NCBI GenBank assembly: GCA_045628725.1
Contig: JAZQPT010000035.1
Span: 21,739-85,738 of the forward strand
Length of the DNA: 64,000 nucleotides
Direction of reading: 5' to 3'
DNA from: JACQGD01 sp045628725
GTDB taxonomy: Bacteria; Patescibacteriota; Saccharimonadia; Saccharimonadales; Saccharimonadaceae
Positions 42,813 to 52,108 of this stretch are shown here, in pieces (within the stretch, counting starts at the first letter, position 1; each line of letters begins with the position of its first letter). The notes under the pieces were generated by a model. The model had not been told where the DNA came from. It did not search any database and saw nothing but the letters and a program-made list of their open reading frames with translations. Both the position numbers and the translations under genes were made by a program.

Positions 42813-45797
42813 ATGAGCAGAGCGACCAGAGGTACCACCACAGCCGAAAACAATGACCAGCATTTCGATGCAGGGCGTGATTTGTATAACCCAAATCCGG
42901 CACAGGAACTTTATGACCGCGAATTCAGCGGCATCGCCGAAGGTCTTGGTGATGTCGAAAGGAAGGGTCGGGCGATTATCAACGATAATGCCGACACTCC
43001 TGACAAAAATACCAATAATGTCCGTCAAAAAGAGTCAATCGGATCAGCAACAAAACGCCCGCAGACACAAAAAAGCGGCGGTTTTTCGTCCAAACTAAAA
43101 AGTTTTACAGTTAAATCAAAGCTGCGCGGCAAAACTTCACTTATCTCCGTTGCGATTGTACTACTTGGTGGTGGGGGAGCAGTGAGCTTTTTTGGTATTC
43201 CTATCATCGCTCCAATTCAATTTAGTCAGATTCTCACTCAGGATTTAAACGACCAGCTAAAGGCATTCGAAGATCGACATGCGCATATTATGCGTGCAAA
43301 ATTTAAATCCAACACCACAAAATCATGCGGCGTATCGCCGCTTCCGTGCCGATTCGCCAAAATGAGCGACAAGCAGGCTGAACGTTTTGCGAACAAAGGA
43401 GTTACTGTTGAAAGAGATGCCGGCGGTCGAATAACACGGATGACATTTCCTGACAGTAACGGTGGCCCTGATGTCGTTGTTAATTCAGGTAGTGAAATGA
43501 AAGACAAAATGCATAATAATATGGCCGTTCGAACATCTATGCAGCGCGTAGAGAATCCATGGTTTGCAAGTATGTCAGATAAGACATTTAAGACAACGCT
43601 CCGCGTGCTTGGTGCGAGTAAAGCGTCTCGAATTAGTGGCGATACCAACGAAGAACGAGAACGTTCCGTCAATAACGCGATTGGTGCCAGTGAACAGATC
43701 GACCCTCGTACGCTTACCCCGGAAGTTGACGACGAGAATAAGCCAACGGGACGTATGATCGGTCCCGACGGCGAGGTGCTCAGCCAATCGCAAATTGACA
43801 TGATTAATGATTCTGCCCGAACAGCAGAAGGCGCATCTAAGATAAAACCAGCCGGTATTGCCTCGAGTATAGGAACTACCGTTATGGCAACCGGCGCAGT
43901 CGATGTTGCCTGCACCGCTTTTAATACAAGTCGTATGGTCGGCGCACTTTCAAAGATAGAGAAAGCAAAACAGGCCGCCCAAATGGTCACGGCTGTCATA
44001 CACACTCCTGCAAGTAAAATATTAGCAGGCGACGCAACAGAGGGCGAAATAGAGTTTGTCGGCAATAAAATCAATAACATTGGTGGCCCTGAACGACCAG
44101 AACAAACGGTCGATGAATCTAAAATCTATGACGAGGGAAGTCAAAATAACATCCCGATGAAACAAGATACGAGTATGTTGCTGACAGCATTTGACTCGCC
44201 CGGACTAAAAGCGGCACTCTACGGAGATGTCACACCACTTGATACACGGCATGCACGTTTTTCGCTCGCCGGAGGATTCATTGGGACGCTTAATAAAGTA
44301 AACGGCTATATCGCACGGGTTGCAACCCTCGGGACAAGTTCTGACCCAAAGGCTGTCAGTCGCGCCTGCAAATACGTACAAAACCCCTATGTACGTGGCG
44401 CCTCGCTTGTTGCGGGTGTATTCATCGGCATTGGATCATTCGGAACCTGGCAAGCAGCGGGCATCGTAGGTTCATTAGCTATCAGCATGGCATTGCCGTA
44501 TATGATCTCGATTGCCGCAGATATTGCGTCTGGTGACATGTTCAAAAACCTCTACGGCGACGAACTAGGTAGCGGTGGATTTGTAGGAACTGCCGCCATC
44601 ATGAGTACCGCCGCACAATACCGCGGCATGAAACCCCTTACTTCCCAAGAAGCCGTGGCTTATACTCAGTCCACTAAAGAATCCTTGGCACATTACGCCG
44701 ATACGCAGCGCTATATGGCACGCGCCGAACCGTTCAATATAAAGAATCAGTACTCGTTCCTTGGTTCACTTGCGTTTGCTGTCACTCCAACGCTCAGTAA
44801 ATCTCAATCTAGTGTCAGTAGTATGGCAATGGGAATGGCTTCACTTGTCCCACAGACATTTGCGAGCCTGACAGGTACCGCCAAAGCGGCAAATACAGTC
44901 GAAAGATTCCAGCAGTGTAACGATCCAGGATATGAGTCGCTTGGCATCGGCGCTGATCTATATTGCAACGTTCGCTACGGACTGAGCGATCAAGAATTGG
45001 CAATTGATGCTGTCGAAAATGCACTCTGGATGGAGAGTACTGGTAATGTCGCCCCTGGTGATACTACCGGTGAACCTATCGATAACGGTGAATCATGGAA
45101 CTATAAAAAGTTTATAGACGAATGTGTTAACCGGACAGTTGGCTACGGCGAAGACCAAGAAGAGAACCAAGGCGATGGAGCAAATTGCCTCAGTAAAGAA
45201 AACGAAGCGAAAAATCAGCGATATCGAATATTCACTATGGATCGTAGTGTTGCCGATTACATGGACGGAATCGATGAGGCGGAAAGTTCGACAGGGACTG
45301 GCGCGCAGGGCAGCGTATCGGCTGAAGGCTGGGCATACCCTACATCGACAGATGGCGTGACGACTAGCGGTTATAAGCCAGCAGGTCGCCCAAATCACCT
45401 AGGGCTTGATATCGCACAGCCCGGCAGTGCCATGGGTAAACCAATTTTTGCCGCACGTGACGGTAAAGTTATTGCGTCAGGTCCCGCTGAAGGATTCGGT
45501 AACTGGATCGTCCTTGAACATGATGTTGATGGCAAAAAAGTCAGTACCGTCTATGGTCATATGCGCTCCAACGATCTACTTGTCAAAGTAGGCGATACGG
45601 TAAAAGCTGGCCAACAAATAGCTCGAATAGGTAACGAAGGAGAGAGTAGTGGGGCGCACCTACATTTCGAAATATGGAATGGTCGTCGCATGGAATGTAA
45701 TGGTGACTGTAGTATCGATCCTACGGCTATCATCGACAAGGCAAAGCAGGCACCTCCGAGCAATAATTCGACAACGCAAAATGAGAGGAATATGTAA
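42813..45797 (+). CDS. Large T4SS-locus ectoprotein, paralog 3, with M23 hydrolase
   Basis: 994 residues. Polar tail (1-105), one transmembrane helix (about 109-135), an exterior region with PCRFAKMSDKQ, FNIKNQYSFLGSL and CNDPGYESLGIGADLYC shared with paralogs 1 and 2, and a C-terminal M23/LytM domain (about 840-965) with HLGLD near 860 and GAHLHFE near 947, so all zinc ligands are present. This domain is very close to the M23 domain of the protein at 39428. M23 enzymes cut peptidoglycan cross-bridges. Stop overlaps the next start (TAATG). Confidence 0.78.
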   Translation: MSRATRGTTTAENNDQHFDAGRDLYNPNPAQELYDREFSGIAEGLGDVERKGRAIINDNADTPDKNTNNVRQKESIGSATKRPQTQKSGGFSSKLKSFTVKSKLRGKTSLISVAIVLLGGGGAVSFFGIPIIAPIQFSQILTQDLNDQLKAFEDRHAHIMRAKFKSNTTKSCGVSPLPCRFAKMSDKQAERFANKGVTVERDAGGRITRMTFPDSNGGPDVVVNSGSEMKDKMHNNMAVRTSMQRVENPWFASMSDKTFKTTLRVLGASKASRISGDTNEERERSVNNAIGASEQIDPRTLTPEVDDENKPTGRMIGPDGEVLSQSQIDMINDSARTAEGASKIKPAGIASSIGTTVMATGAVDVACTAFNTSRMVGALSKIEKAKQAAQMVTAVIHTPASKILAGDATEGEIEFVGNKINNIGGPERPEQTVDESKIYDEGSQNNIPMKQDTSMLLTAFDSPGLKAALYGDVTPLDTRHARFSLAGGFIGTLNKVNGYIARVATLGTSSDPKAVSRACKYVQNPYVRGASLVAGVFIGIGSFGTWQAAGIVGSLAISMALPYMISIAADIASGDMFKNLYGDELGSGGFVGTAAIMSTAAQYRGMKPLTSQEAVAYTQSTKESLAHYADTQRYMARAEPFNIKNQYSFLGSLAFAVTPTLSKSQSSVSSMAMGMASLVPQTFASLTGTAKAANTVERFQQCNDPGYESLGIGADLYCNVRYGLSDQELAIDAVENALWMESTGNVAPGDTTGEPIDNGESWNYKKFIDECVNRTVGYGEDQEENQGDGANCLSKENEAKNQRYRIFTMDRSVADYMDGIDEAESSTGTGAQGSVSAEGWAYPTSTDGVTTSGYKPAGRPNHLGLDIAQPGSAMGKPIFAARDGKVIASGPAEGFGNWIVLEHDVDGKKVSTVYGHMRSNDLLVKVGDTVKAGQQIARIGNEGESSGAHLHFEIWNGRRMECNGDCSIDPTAIIDKAKQAPPSNNSTTQNERNM

Positions 45798-47122
45798 TGC
45801 GGCATCGTTTTGCGGCACTATTTCTCGTAATACTACTTGTTGCGACAACAATCACCGATACTGTATCGGCACTTGCTGTTAATGATGATTTTTATGATGA
45901 AAATTTCTATTCATTAAATAACATAGGCTGGTACGACCCCCGTTGCGGCGATACGACATCTGCGAAATATGTTCAATTAGCAGGAAACGATAATACCGAA
46001 AGAATATTAAATTTCTTTATGCGCAAAGGCCTATCGCTAGCGCAATCTGCAGGAATTGTCGGCAATATGCAGCAAGAATCCGGTCTTAACCCCGCCATCA
46101 TTCAAGGTGGGCGAATCGCAGATGATTCATACGTACTAGTGGCAGGCGTAGGGTTTGGATTAGTACAGTGGACATCGCCGGGCCGACAACAGAACTTTAT
46201 GAAATTCATGAAAGACCTTGGAGTGGGCTACACTGATTTGTCTGGTCAGCTGGAATTCGCCTGGAAAGAAATGAACGAAGGATACCCAGGCATGTTACGG
46301 GCTCTACGGTCAACAAACGATCCTATTGTTGCCGCGGTTATTGTTCATGGTAAATCAACAGTAGGGTCATCGCACGAAAAGTACCAAGCGGGTATAAAAG
46401 CGCTTGGTAGCGCAAGTGGCTATGAATCATCAGGCGATACGGGTGATACAGTCGTAAAAGTTCGCGGCGGTACCGCGCAAGCAGTCCATGATAAATACTA
46501 CGACGCAGAAGCGCTTGCTGGATCGACTGCTGAGGACAAAATGACTCCTGCAGGCGAAGGGAGTGAATCCGAAATAAACACCATGGCTGCAGCAACGAAT
46601 AGCAAGAAAAAAGATTGCATTAGCAAATCAAGCGCGGGCGGCGCATCTGAAGAGTTTGGAAAGTTACTGCTTGATTATGCGTGGCCTACCTATACCGCAG
46701 GTCGCACCGATCAGCAACCCGCCTATACCGCTGCCGTCAAAAAAGCTAATAGCGAAGGCCGTTACATTGGTGGGGCAGGAGGTAATGACTGTGGTGGATT
46801 TGTAACAACTCTCGTTGTCGATAGTGGCCATGATAAAAACTACAATTCCAAAAAAGACGGTGCTTATGGCAATACCGTCACTCAGCAGGCGTGGCTATCA
46901 AAACATTGGGTAGCCCTTAGCGATGAAGATCAGAAAAAAGCTGACAAACGTGAAGTCGGTGATGTGGCTATTAACCCAGATCATACCTACATTTATGTTG
47001 GAAAATCAGGCGGGCCAGAATTCAAGTCATCTATTGCCAGCGCCTCATATTCTGATCGCGCACCAATGGCAGGGTCCGAGGCAGTCGTCGATGCATCATT
47101 TACATGGTATCGTAAGAAGTAG
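45797..47122 (+). CDS. Secreted wall hydrolase: phage-tail-lysozyme-like plus Cys-amidase domain
   Basis: 441 residues with a signal peptide to about residue 27. Domain 1 (about 65-200) has AGIVGNMQQESGLNP and GFGLVQWTSPGRQQNF, close to domain 2 of the protein at 39428 and typical of phage-tail lysozymes. Domain 2 (about 275-441) has GGNDCGGFVTTLVVDSG with a candidate nucleophile Cys near 330 and a His in DHTYIYVG near 394, as in CHAP/NlpC-type amidases. It would be released to the outside or stay bound to the machine. Its start overlaps the stop of paralog 3. Confidence 0.78.
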   Translation: MRHRFAALFLVILLVATTITDTVSALAVNDDFYDENFYSLNNIGWYDPRCGDTTSAKYVQLAGNDNTERILNFFMRKGLSLAQSAGIVGNMQQESGLNPAIIQGGRIADDSYVLVAGVGFGLVQWTSPGRQQNFMKFMKDLGVGYTDLSGQLEFAWKEMNEGYPGMLRALRSTNDPIVAAVIVHGKSTVGSSHEKYQAGIKALGSASGYESSGDTGDTVVKVRGGTAQAVHDKYYDAEALAGSTAEDKMTPAGEGSESEINTMAAATNSKKKDCISKSSAGGASEEFGKLLLDYAWPTYTAGRTDQQPAYTAAVKKANSEGRYIGGAGGNDCGGFVTTLVVDSGHDKNYNSKKDGAYGNTVTQQAWLSKHWVALSDEDQKKADKREVGDVAINPDHTYIYVGKSGGPEFKSSIASASYSDRAPMAGSEAVVDASFTWYRKK

Positions 47123-47125
47123 CAT

Positions 47126-47764
47126 ATGTATTACGAATGGGTCCAGGCAAACAAACGAATAATCGCTACCTGCACAGCGGTGTTTTTTGTTGGAATTATT
47201 GTTTGGAGTGTCACCACATACGTATCACGAATCGGTAAAGTAAGTGTCACCGTATCCGCCGTTCCTAGCGATGCGACAATCTTAATAAACGGCAAAAAAG
47301 TGGGCAACGGTACACACTGGATCGCACCTGGAAAGTATACTTTTTCCGCTCAAAAAGACGGCTTTAAAAAACGCGAAAAAACCAGCGATATCGTAAACGA
47401 AAAAAACCATAATGTCGTTGCATTATCATTAACACCCGAATCCGATACGGCAAAAAAGTGGGTCGAATCGCATGACATGGATTATAAAAAGAACGAAGAA
47501 TTTGGTGCAATCGAAGCCCGAGCTAACGGCGCTTATTTCCGTAAAAAAAATCCTATAACTGCCGTTTTGCCGTATAAAGACCCCTATTACACACTAAGTT
47601 ACATGACGAATAACGCTGATACCATAGAGCTGATAGTAACGACGCCGTCACCAAGATATCGCTATTTTGCCATAGAAAAACTGCGAGAACTAGGATTTAA
47701 TCCGACGGATTTTAGTATCCGTTTTGAAGATTTTAAAAATCCACTGGAGAACACTAATGGATAA
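47126..47764 (+). CDS. PEGA-domain membrane protein
   Basis: 212 residues. One transmembrane helix (about 12-32) is followed by a PEGA-type beta domain (about 38-110) with VSAVPSDATILINGKKVG and WIAPGKYTFSAQKDGF, a repeat found in surface proteins of many bacteria, and a C-terminal alpha/beta part. It lies 3 bases after the wall hydrolase and overlaps the next gene by 8 bases, so it belongs to the same transcript. Likely a surface accessory protein. Confidence 0.72.
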   Translation: MYYEWVQANKRIIATCTAVFFVGIIVWSVTTYVSRIGKVSVTVSAVPSDATILINGKKVGNGTHWIAPGKYTFSAQKDGFKKREKTSDIVNEKNHNVVALSLTPESDTAKKWVESHDMDYKKNEEFGAIEARANGAYFRKKNPITAVLPYKDPYYTLSYMTNNADTIELIVTTPSPRYRYFAIEKLRELGFNPTDFSIRFEDFKNPLENTNG

Positions 47765-48248
47765 TAAAACGACATGGCTATTAACGGGAGCTATCGTTGC
47801 TATATTTGCCGTTATCGGTATTGGCTACGCAACCTCGCAGACTTCTAAGCAGCCGATAACTGCAACAACCCAGCCAGAGCCCCTTCCGTCAAAACAAGCG
47901 CTTGGTGATCTATTACTAAAGGAGCAGATGAGCATATCAGCCGCACTAACTGCGCAAATCGCAAACGTAAACTCACTCTACACTACCGAGAGAGAGCAAT
48001 TATACGACAAAGGGCAGTGGTACGGTGCAATTTTGCAATACAAAGGCACTGATTCGGCCAACCGCGATACCCTCCGAATTGTCATGCATAAACAATCAGG
48101 CCAGTGGACAGTAAAGACAACCCCTCCACAACCGCTTGTTAGCAGTATAGACCTGCCTGATGCGCCTAAAGCGATGCTTGATGATATTAATCGTCCGGCA
48201 ATACTACTTGGCACTGACACGTCGCCAACTATCAATCCAGGTGAATAA
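47757..48248 (+). CDS. Single-pass exported protein, last gene of the T4SS series
   Basis: 163 residues from ATG 47757; a longer frame from 47724 lies inside the previous gene and lacks support. One transmembrane helix (about 6-24), then an exterior domain with coiled-coil-like QMSISAALTAQIANVNSLYTTEREQLYDKG and a small beta-rich part. No family recognised. The 3' end overlaps the convergent recF gene by 17 bases, marking the right end of the locus. Confidence 0.62.
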   Translation: MDNKTTWLLTGAIVAIFAVIGIGYATSQTSKQPITATTQPEPLPSKQALGDLLLKEQMSISAALTAQIANVNSLYTTEREQLYDKGQWYGAILQYKGTDSANRDTLRIVMHKQSGQWTVKTTPPQPLVSSIDLPDAPKAMLDDINRPAILLGTDTSPTINPGE

Positions 48249-49272
48249 CTGTCGCCGCATCTAATGCCGCAGTACTGCTCGCGCTTGTCATAATAATTTG
48301 CTTGCCGCTAAATTTTGTCGTGAGGTGCGTCTGCCTATCGCTGTCCAGTTCACCAAACACATCGTCTAGTAGGATGATCGGTTGTCGTCCCGTCACGCTA
48401 CTGATGATATCAACTTCAAGGAACTTCAATGCCAATACGATACTTCGTACTTCACCGCGCGAGGCAACCGACAATGCCGGCATCATGTTAAATCTAAATA
48501 TAACGTCGTCACGGTGCGGCCCTACGCTTGTATAGCCGAGTAATCGGTCGCGATCCATTCGTCCATGCAGTTCATGAATAATACGCTGTTTGATGTCACC
48601 GATTACCGTATGCGAATAATGAACAGACACCTCGTCACGCGACTGAGCAATCGTATTATAGGTTGCATCTAGTTCGCTATTTAATCGCTCGATGTAATTA
48701 ATTCTTTGTTCGATAATTTGCGCGCCGTATTCACCGATGGCGATATCCCAAACAAATAAATCATCCCGTGTCACGTGAGGATCTTTTAACAATTTATTTC
48801 GTTGCTTTAACGCACGGTCGTACTTTCGGAGCAGGGGAGAATAGAGCGGGTTAAGCTGTGAGATGAATCTATCAATAAATTCACGGCGGCGACTCGGCGA
48901 GCCGTTTAGTAAACGTAAATCATCCGGCTCAAACAATACAACCGGGTATTTATTTGCGGGCATTAAACGATATGACGTTTTTTCGTCGATAATAAATTGT
49001 TTTTTACCAGTTGCACGGGTGGGTTCAAATTTTACCGTTCGGTCTCCGTCATCAGTAAAAATATCTATTCGCCACCATGGTGATTCGTATTGCAACAGCT
49101 CGTTATCGGTTCCGCGAAACGACGTTCCTTGTAGCGCAACAGTAATCGCCTCTATGAGAGATGTTTTTCCACTCCCGTTATCCCCAGTTATCAATGTAAC
49201 ATCAGGGGATATCGTCTGCGATATATCGTTGTGGGTGCGGATGTTCTGAACTCGAATAGCTGTAATGCGCAA
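48232..49272 (-). CDS. recF: DNA repair and recombination protein RecF
   Basis: 346 residues, normal length. RecF is an SMC-like ATPase that loads RecA at single-strand gaps together with RecO and RecR. Walker A is GDNGSGKTSL (30-39), and the C-terminal signature and Walker B region reads LLDDVFGELDSDRQ. It stands in the usual position after dnaN near the origin, 10 bases downstream of the dnaN stop. Confidence 0.95.
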   Translation of the reverse strand: MRITAIRVQNIRTHNDISQTISPDVTLITGDNGSGKTSLIEAITVALQGTSFRGTDNELLQYESPWWRIDIFTDDGDRTVKFEPTRATGKKQFIIDEKTSYRLMPANKYPVVLFEPDDLRLLNGSPSRRREFIDRFISQLNPLYSPLLRKYDRALKQRNKLLKDPHVTRDDLFVWDIAIGEYGAQIIEQRINYIERLNSELDATYNTIAQSRDEVSVHYSHTVIGDIKQRIIHELHGRMDRDRLLGYTSVGPHRDDVIFRFNMMPALSVASRGEVRSIVLALKFLEVDIISSVTGRQPIILLDDVFGELDSDRQTHLTTKFSGKQIIMTSASSTAALDAATVIHLD

Positions 49273-49282
49273 ATCAGTACAC

Positions 49283-50383
49283 CTAGCTCTTTAATGGCAT
49301 GATGATATGCTGGTAATCAACATCTTTATCGACAGTTTGCAGTACGCAAGGGGATAGTTTTCCACTAAACCGAAACACTACCGTCGCACCAGTAACAACA
49401 CTTAATGCATCGGCTAAGTAGCGAGAGTTTAGCGTTACCTGACCATCTTCGGTCACTTCGGCAGTTGATTCTGATGTGTTTTCACCTAACTGTGAAGCGA
49501 TGGAATGGATAGCGAGTTTATTATCATCTTTCGATGCCGTTAACGTGACGCTGCCGCCAGATTCCCGGGCAAACAGACCAGCGATCTTTGTAATTCGTAC
49601 GAATTCTGTTTTATCAATCGTTACTGATGTCTCGGACGATTCTGGAATAAGTTGCCGATAAGGAGGGAAGTTTCCGTCAATCAACCGACTTGTCACTTCT
49701 GAATCCCCGATTCGGAATCGTACCTGCGTTTCGTCAAACAGCATGTCGATCTCTGCAACGTCATCAGTCACTGTACGCAGTACTTCCTGCAAACTTGATG
49801 TCGGGATGATTGCTGCAACTTCGCTTTCGGTTTTTACTAGGCGTTTTTCGCTTAGGCGATACCCATCAGTTGCCGCTAAGTACAAAAACCCTTCGTGTGA
49901 ATGCCAATAGACGCCCGTTAGTACTGGGCGAGTGCTGTCATTGCTTGCGGTTAGTATCGTTTGGCTAACGGCTTGCTTGAAATCATCGGTATTAATGGCG
50001 TATTGCACTGATGACGATTCATCAATAACCGGTAGTTCAGGGAAGTCGTCGGCGAGTGTTCCGTTAATGACTGATTTAAAGCCGCCCGCAGAAATATGCA
50101 GATGATCATCTTTAACGACTAAATCTACAGAACCTTTAGGGAGGGAAGCGACGAACTCAGCAACTAATTTAGCTGGTATTGTAATCGATCCTGGTTTAGC
50201 AATCTTTGCACCTATATGTTGGGTTGTTGCGATTTCTAGGTTTGTCGCTGCGACAAGTAATCGGTTATTGTCGGTACGTAAAAGTATGTTGCTTAGGATC
50301 GGCAATTGTGTCTTAGTACTTGCGACTCTAGATGCTGCAGCCAACGCTTTTGATAAATTTTCTTGGGTTACGGACAGTTCCAT
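49283..50383 (-). CDS. dnaN: DNA polymerase III beta sliding clamp
   Basis: 366 residues, normal for the three-domain clamp that encircles DNA and holds the polymerase. The start MELSVTQENLSKALAAASRVAS, the region ATDGYRLSEKRL and the C-terminal end DYQHIIMPLKS are typical. A GAAAGGA ribosome site lies about 7 bases upstream. It is separated from dnaA by 265 bases that hold DnaA-box-like sites. Confidence 0.96.
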   Translation of the reverse strand: MELSVTQENLSKALAAASRVASTKTQLPILSNILLRTDNNRLLVAATNLEIATTQHIGAKIAKPGSITIPAKLVAEFVASLPKGSVDLVVKDDHLHISAGGFKSVINGTLADDFPELPVIDESSSVQYAINTDDFKQAVSQTILTASNDSTRPVLTGVYWHSHEGFLYLAATDGYRLSEKRLVKTESEVAAIIPTSSLQEVLRTVTDDVAEIDMLFDETQVRFRIGDSEVTSRLIDGNFPPYRQLIPESSETSVTIDKTEFVRITKIAGLFARESGGSVTLTASKDDNKLAIHSIASQLGENTSESTAEVTEDGQVTLNSRYLADALSVVTGATVVFRFSGKLSPCVLQTVDKDVDYQHIIMPLKS

Positions 50384-50648
50384 TATTAGTTCCTTTCTTT
50401 AATTTTTTATTCGTAGTGTTAATAGTAGGGGCTGTGGATTGTGGGTATAACTGTCTATTAACGGGGGTAATTTGTACATATAGCCTGTGGATATCAACCG
50501 TGGAAAAGAGGGGATAATTCTGCGTATAACTAGGGGGTTTACACACAGGGTCTGACGGCTATTTTGGAAGGTTCGGATAACTGTGGATAGGTTCTGACAG
50601 GTTGTACCGCCTATTTTCCATAGGTTATGCACGTTCTTTCCACAGGTA
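50384..50648. other. dnaA-dnaN spacer with DnaA-box-like sites
   Basis: 265 bases with no gene. DnaA-box-like 9-mers one base off the TTATCCACA consensus lie at 50486-50494 and 50582-50590 (reverse orientation), with weaker ones at 50625-50633 (TTATGCACG) and near 50432 and 50637. It probably forms one half of a two-part origin and contains the dnaN promoter, which I could not place. Confidence 0.55.
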
Positions 50649-52025
50649 CTATGCATAGAGTTTCTCCCTTATTTCAGCAACTTGTTCACGAATTGTAAAG
50701 TCCAGTTTGATAGACTTTTCGATCTTTTCAACCGAGTGAATAGCAGTAGTGTGGTCCTTGCGGCCTAGTTCGACGGCGATTTTTGGAAAACTAAGGTGTA
50801 GTTCGCTTCGTAGTAAATACATCGCAATCTGGCGAGGGGTGACAATATGCTTATCGCGGCGGACGCTACAAATCTCGGGGGTCGACAACTGAAAGTGTTT
50901 CGCTGTTTTGTCGATTATTTGCTTTGCGGTGATGTGTTGTGGTCGGCTGTGACGAACATTGCCGACAAGTCCTTCTGCCGTTGCAATATCAGGAGCGATA
51001 CCGCGCATTTCGGCGTAGGCCAGTAGCTGATTGAGGGCACCTTCAAGTTCACGGATGTTAGTTTTGATGTTATTTGCTAAATATTCAGATGTTTCGCGGC
51101 TTAATTCGACGCCAGATAGTGACGCTTTTGTTTCTAGAATCGCACAGCGGGTTTCAAAATCGGGCATCTGTACATCAATTGCCATGCCCATTTCAAAACG
51201 ACTTCGCAGACGCTCTGTGAGGGTGGGGATACTTTTTGGTGGCTTGTCGCTACTGATAATAATTTGCTTATTGTTCTGATGAAGCGCATTAAAGGTGTGG
51301 AAGAATTCTTCCTGAGTCTTTTCTTTACCGGCGATAAACTGCATATCGTCAATAATAAGGACGTCAACGTTACGGTATTTGTCAGAAAATCCTTTTTTCT
51401 TGAACCGAATGCTATCAAGGAATTCTTTGACGAATGTTTCTGAACTGACGTACAGAATGCGAGTATCAGGCTGATGGTTAACGATTTCGTTTCCAACAGC
51501 TTGCATCAAGTGGGTTTTACCAAGTCCAACCCCGCCATATAGATAGAGTGGATTATATTTTACGCCTGGGTATTGGGCGACTGCTTGGCAGGCGGTGTAA
51601 GCTAGATCATTACTTGACCCGACAATAAATGTATCAAATGTATAGCGAGGATTTAGTCCTGTTGCCGAAACAGTCGACTGACGAGACGCTGCTGCACTAG
51701 GCCGCGTTGGGGCTGACATTAGCTCTTCGACTGATGGATGCTTTGTCGTTGTGGTTTCGCGGCTAACGATTGTCTTTTTACCGTTTGTTTTTACTGTATA
51801 GGTAATTTTATGGGGACTAACGCCGTTTTTCTTGAGTATTTCGATGATCTGATCGTTAAACTTTACTTCAAACTGACGAATTGCAAAGACATTTGGCACA
51901 GCGATGACTGCCTCGCTATCAGATATACTAATTAGCTCAGTAGATTTAAACCATGTGACGAAGTTGACGTGCGATACAGACAGTTCAATTTCGCCTAAAA
52001 CGCTTTGCCATAATGTATGTTGCAC
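50649..52025 (-). CDS. dnaA: Chromosomal replication initiator DnaA
   Basis: 458 residues from GTG 52025 with an AGGGGAG ribosome site. Domain I (1-75) is present, followed by a short linker, the AAA+ domain with Walker A GGVGLGKTH (164-172) and LIIDDMQFI, and the DNA-binding domain IV with the signature GRKDHTTAIHSVEKI. DnaA-ATP opens the origin. Its promoter overlaps a DnaA box (52099-52107), which suggests self-control. Confidence 0.97.
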   Translation of the reverse strand: MQHTLWQSVLGEIELSVSHVNFVTWFKSTELISISDSEAVIAVPNVFAIRQFEVKFNDQIIEILKKNGVSPHKITYTVKTNGKKTIVSRETTTTKHPSVEELMSAPTRPSAAASRQSTVSATGLNPRYTFDTFIVGSSNDLAYTACQAVAQYPGVKYNPLYLYGGVGLGKTHLMQAVGNEIVNHQPDTRILYVSSETFVKEFLDSIRFKKKGFSDKYRNVDVLIIDDMQFIAGKEKTQEEFFHTFNALHQNNKQIIISSDKPPKSIPTLTERLRSRFEMGMAIDVQMPDFETRCAILETKASLSGVELSRETSEYLANNIKTNIRELEGALNQLLAYAEMRGIAPDIATAEGLVGNVRHSRPQHITAKQIIDKTAKHFQLSTPEICSVRRDKHIVTPRQIAMYLLRSELHLSFPKIAVELGRKDHTTAIHSVEKIEKSIKLDFTIREQVAEIREKLYA

Positions 52026-52079
52026 CGTGACTCCCCTTGGTTATTTGTGACGCTGGTAATTGCCTGCGTGTATGTATTA

Positions 52080-52108
52080 ACTATACTCGTCAGAATAGTT
52101 TTCCACAA
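52080..52108 (-). promoter_or_regulatory. dnaA promoter overlapped by a DnaA box
   Basis: Minus strand TTGTGG (52103-52108), 17-base spacer, TATAGT (52080-52085). The DnaA-box-like 9-mer at 52099-52107 covers most of the -35 element. Confidence 0.65.

Noticed and set aside
43238..44080. 280-residue minus-strand frame inside ectoprotein paralog 3
   Set aside because: It is a shadow of the plus-strand gene, with Ser/Leu-biased composition and no promoter or family match.
17390..48248. T4SS locus as an integrated conjugative element next to tRNA genes
   Set aside because: No integrase, relaxase, coupling protein or flanking direct repeats were seen, and the locus merges without a boundary into recF and the origin.
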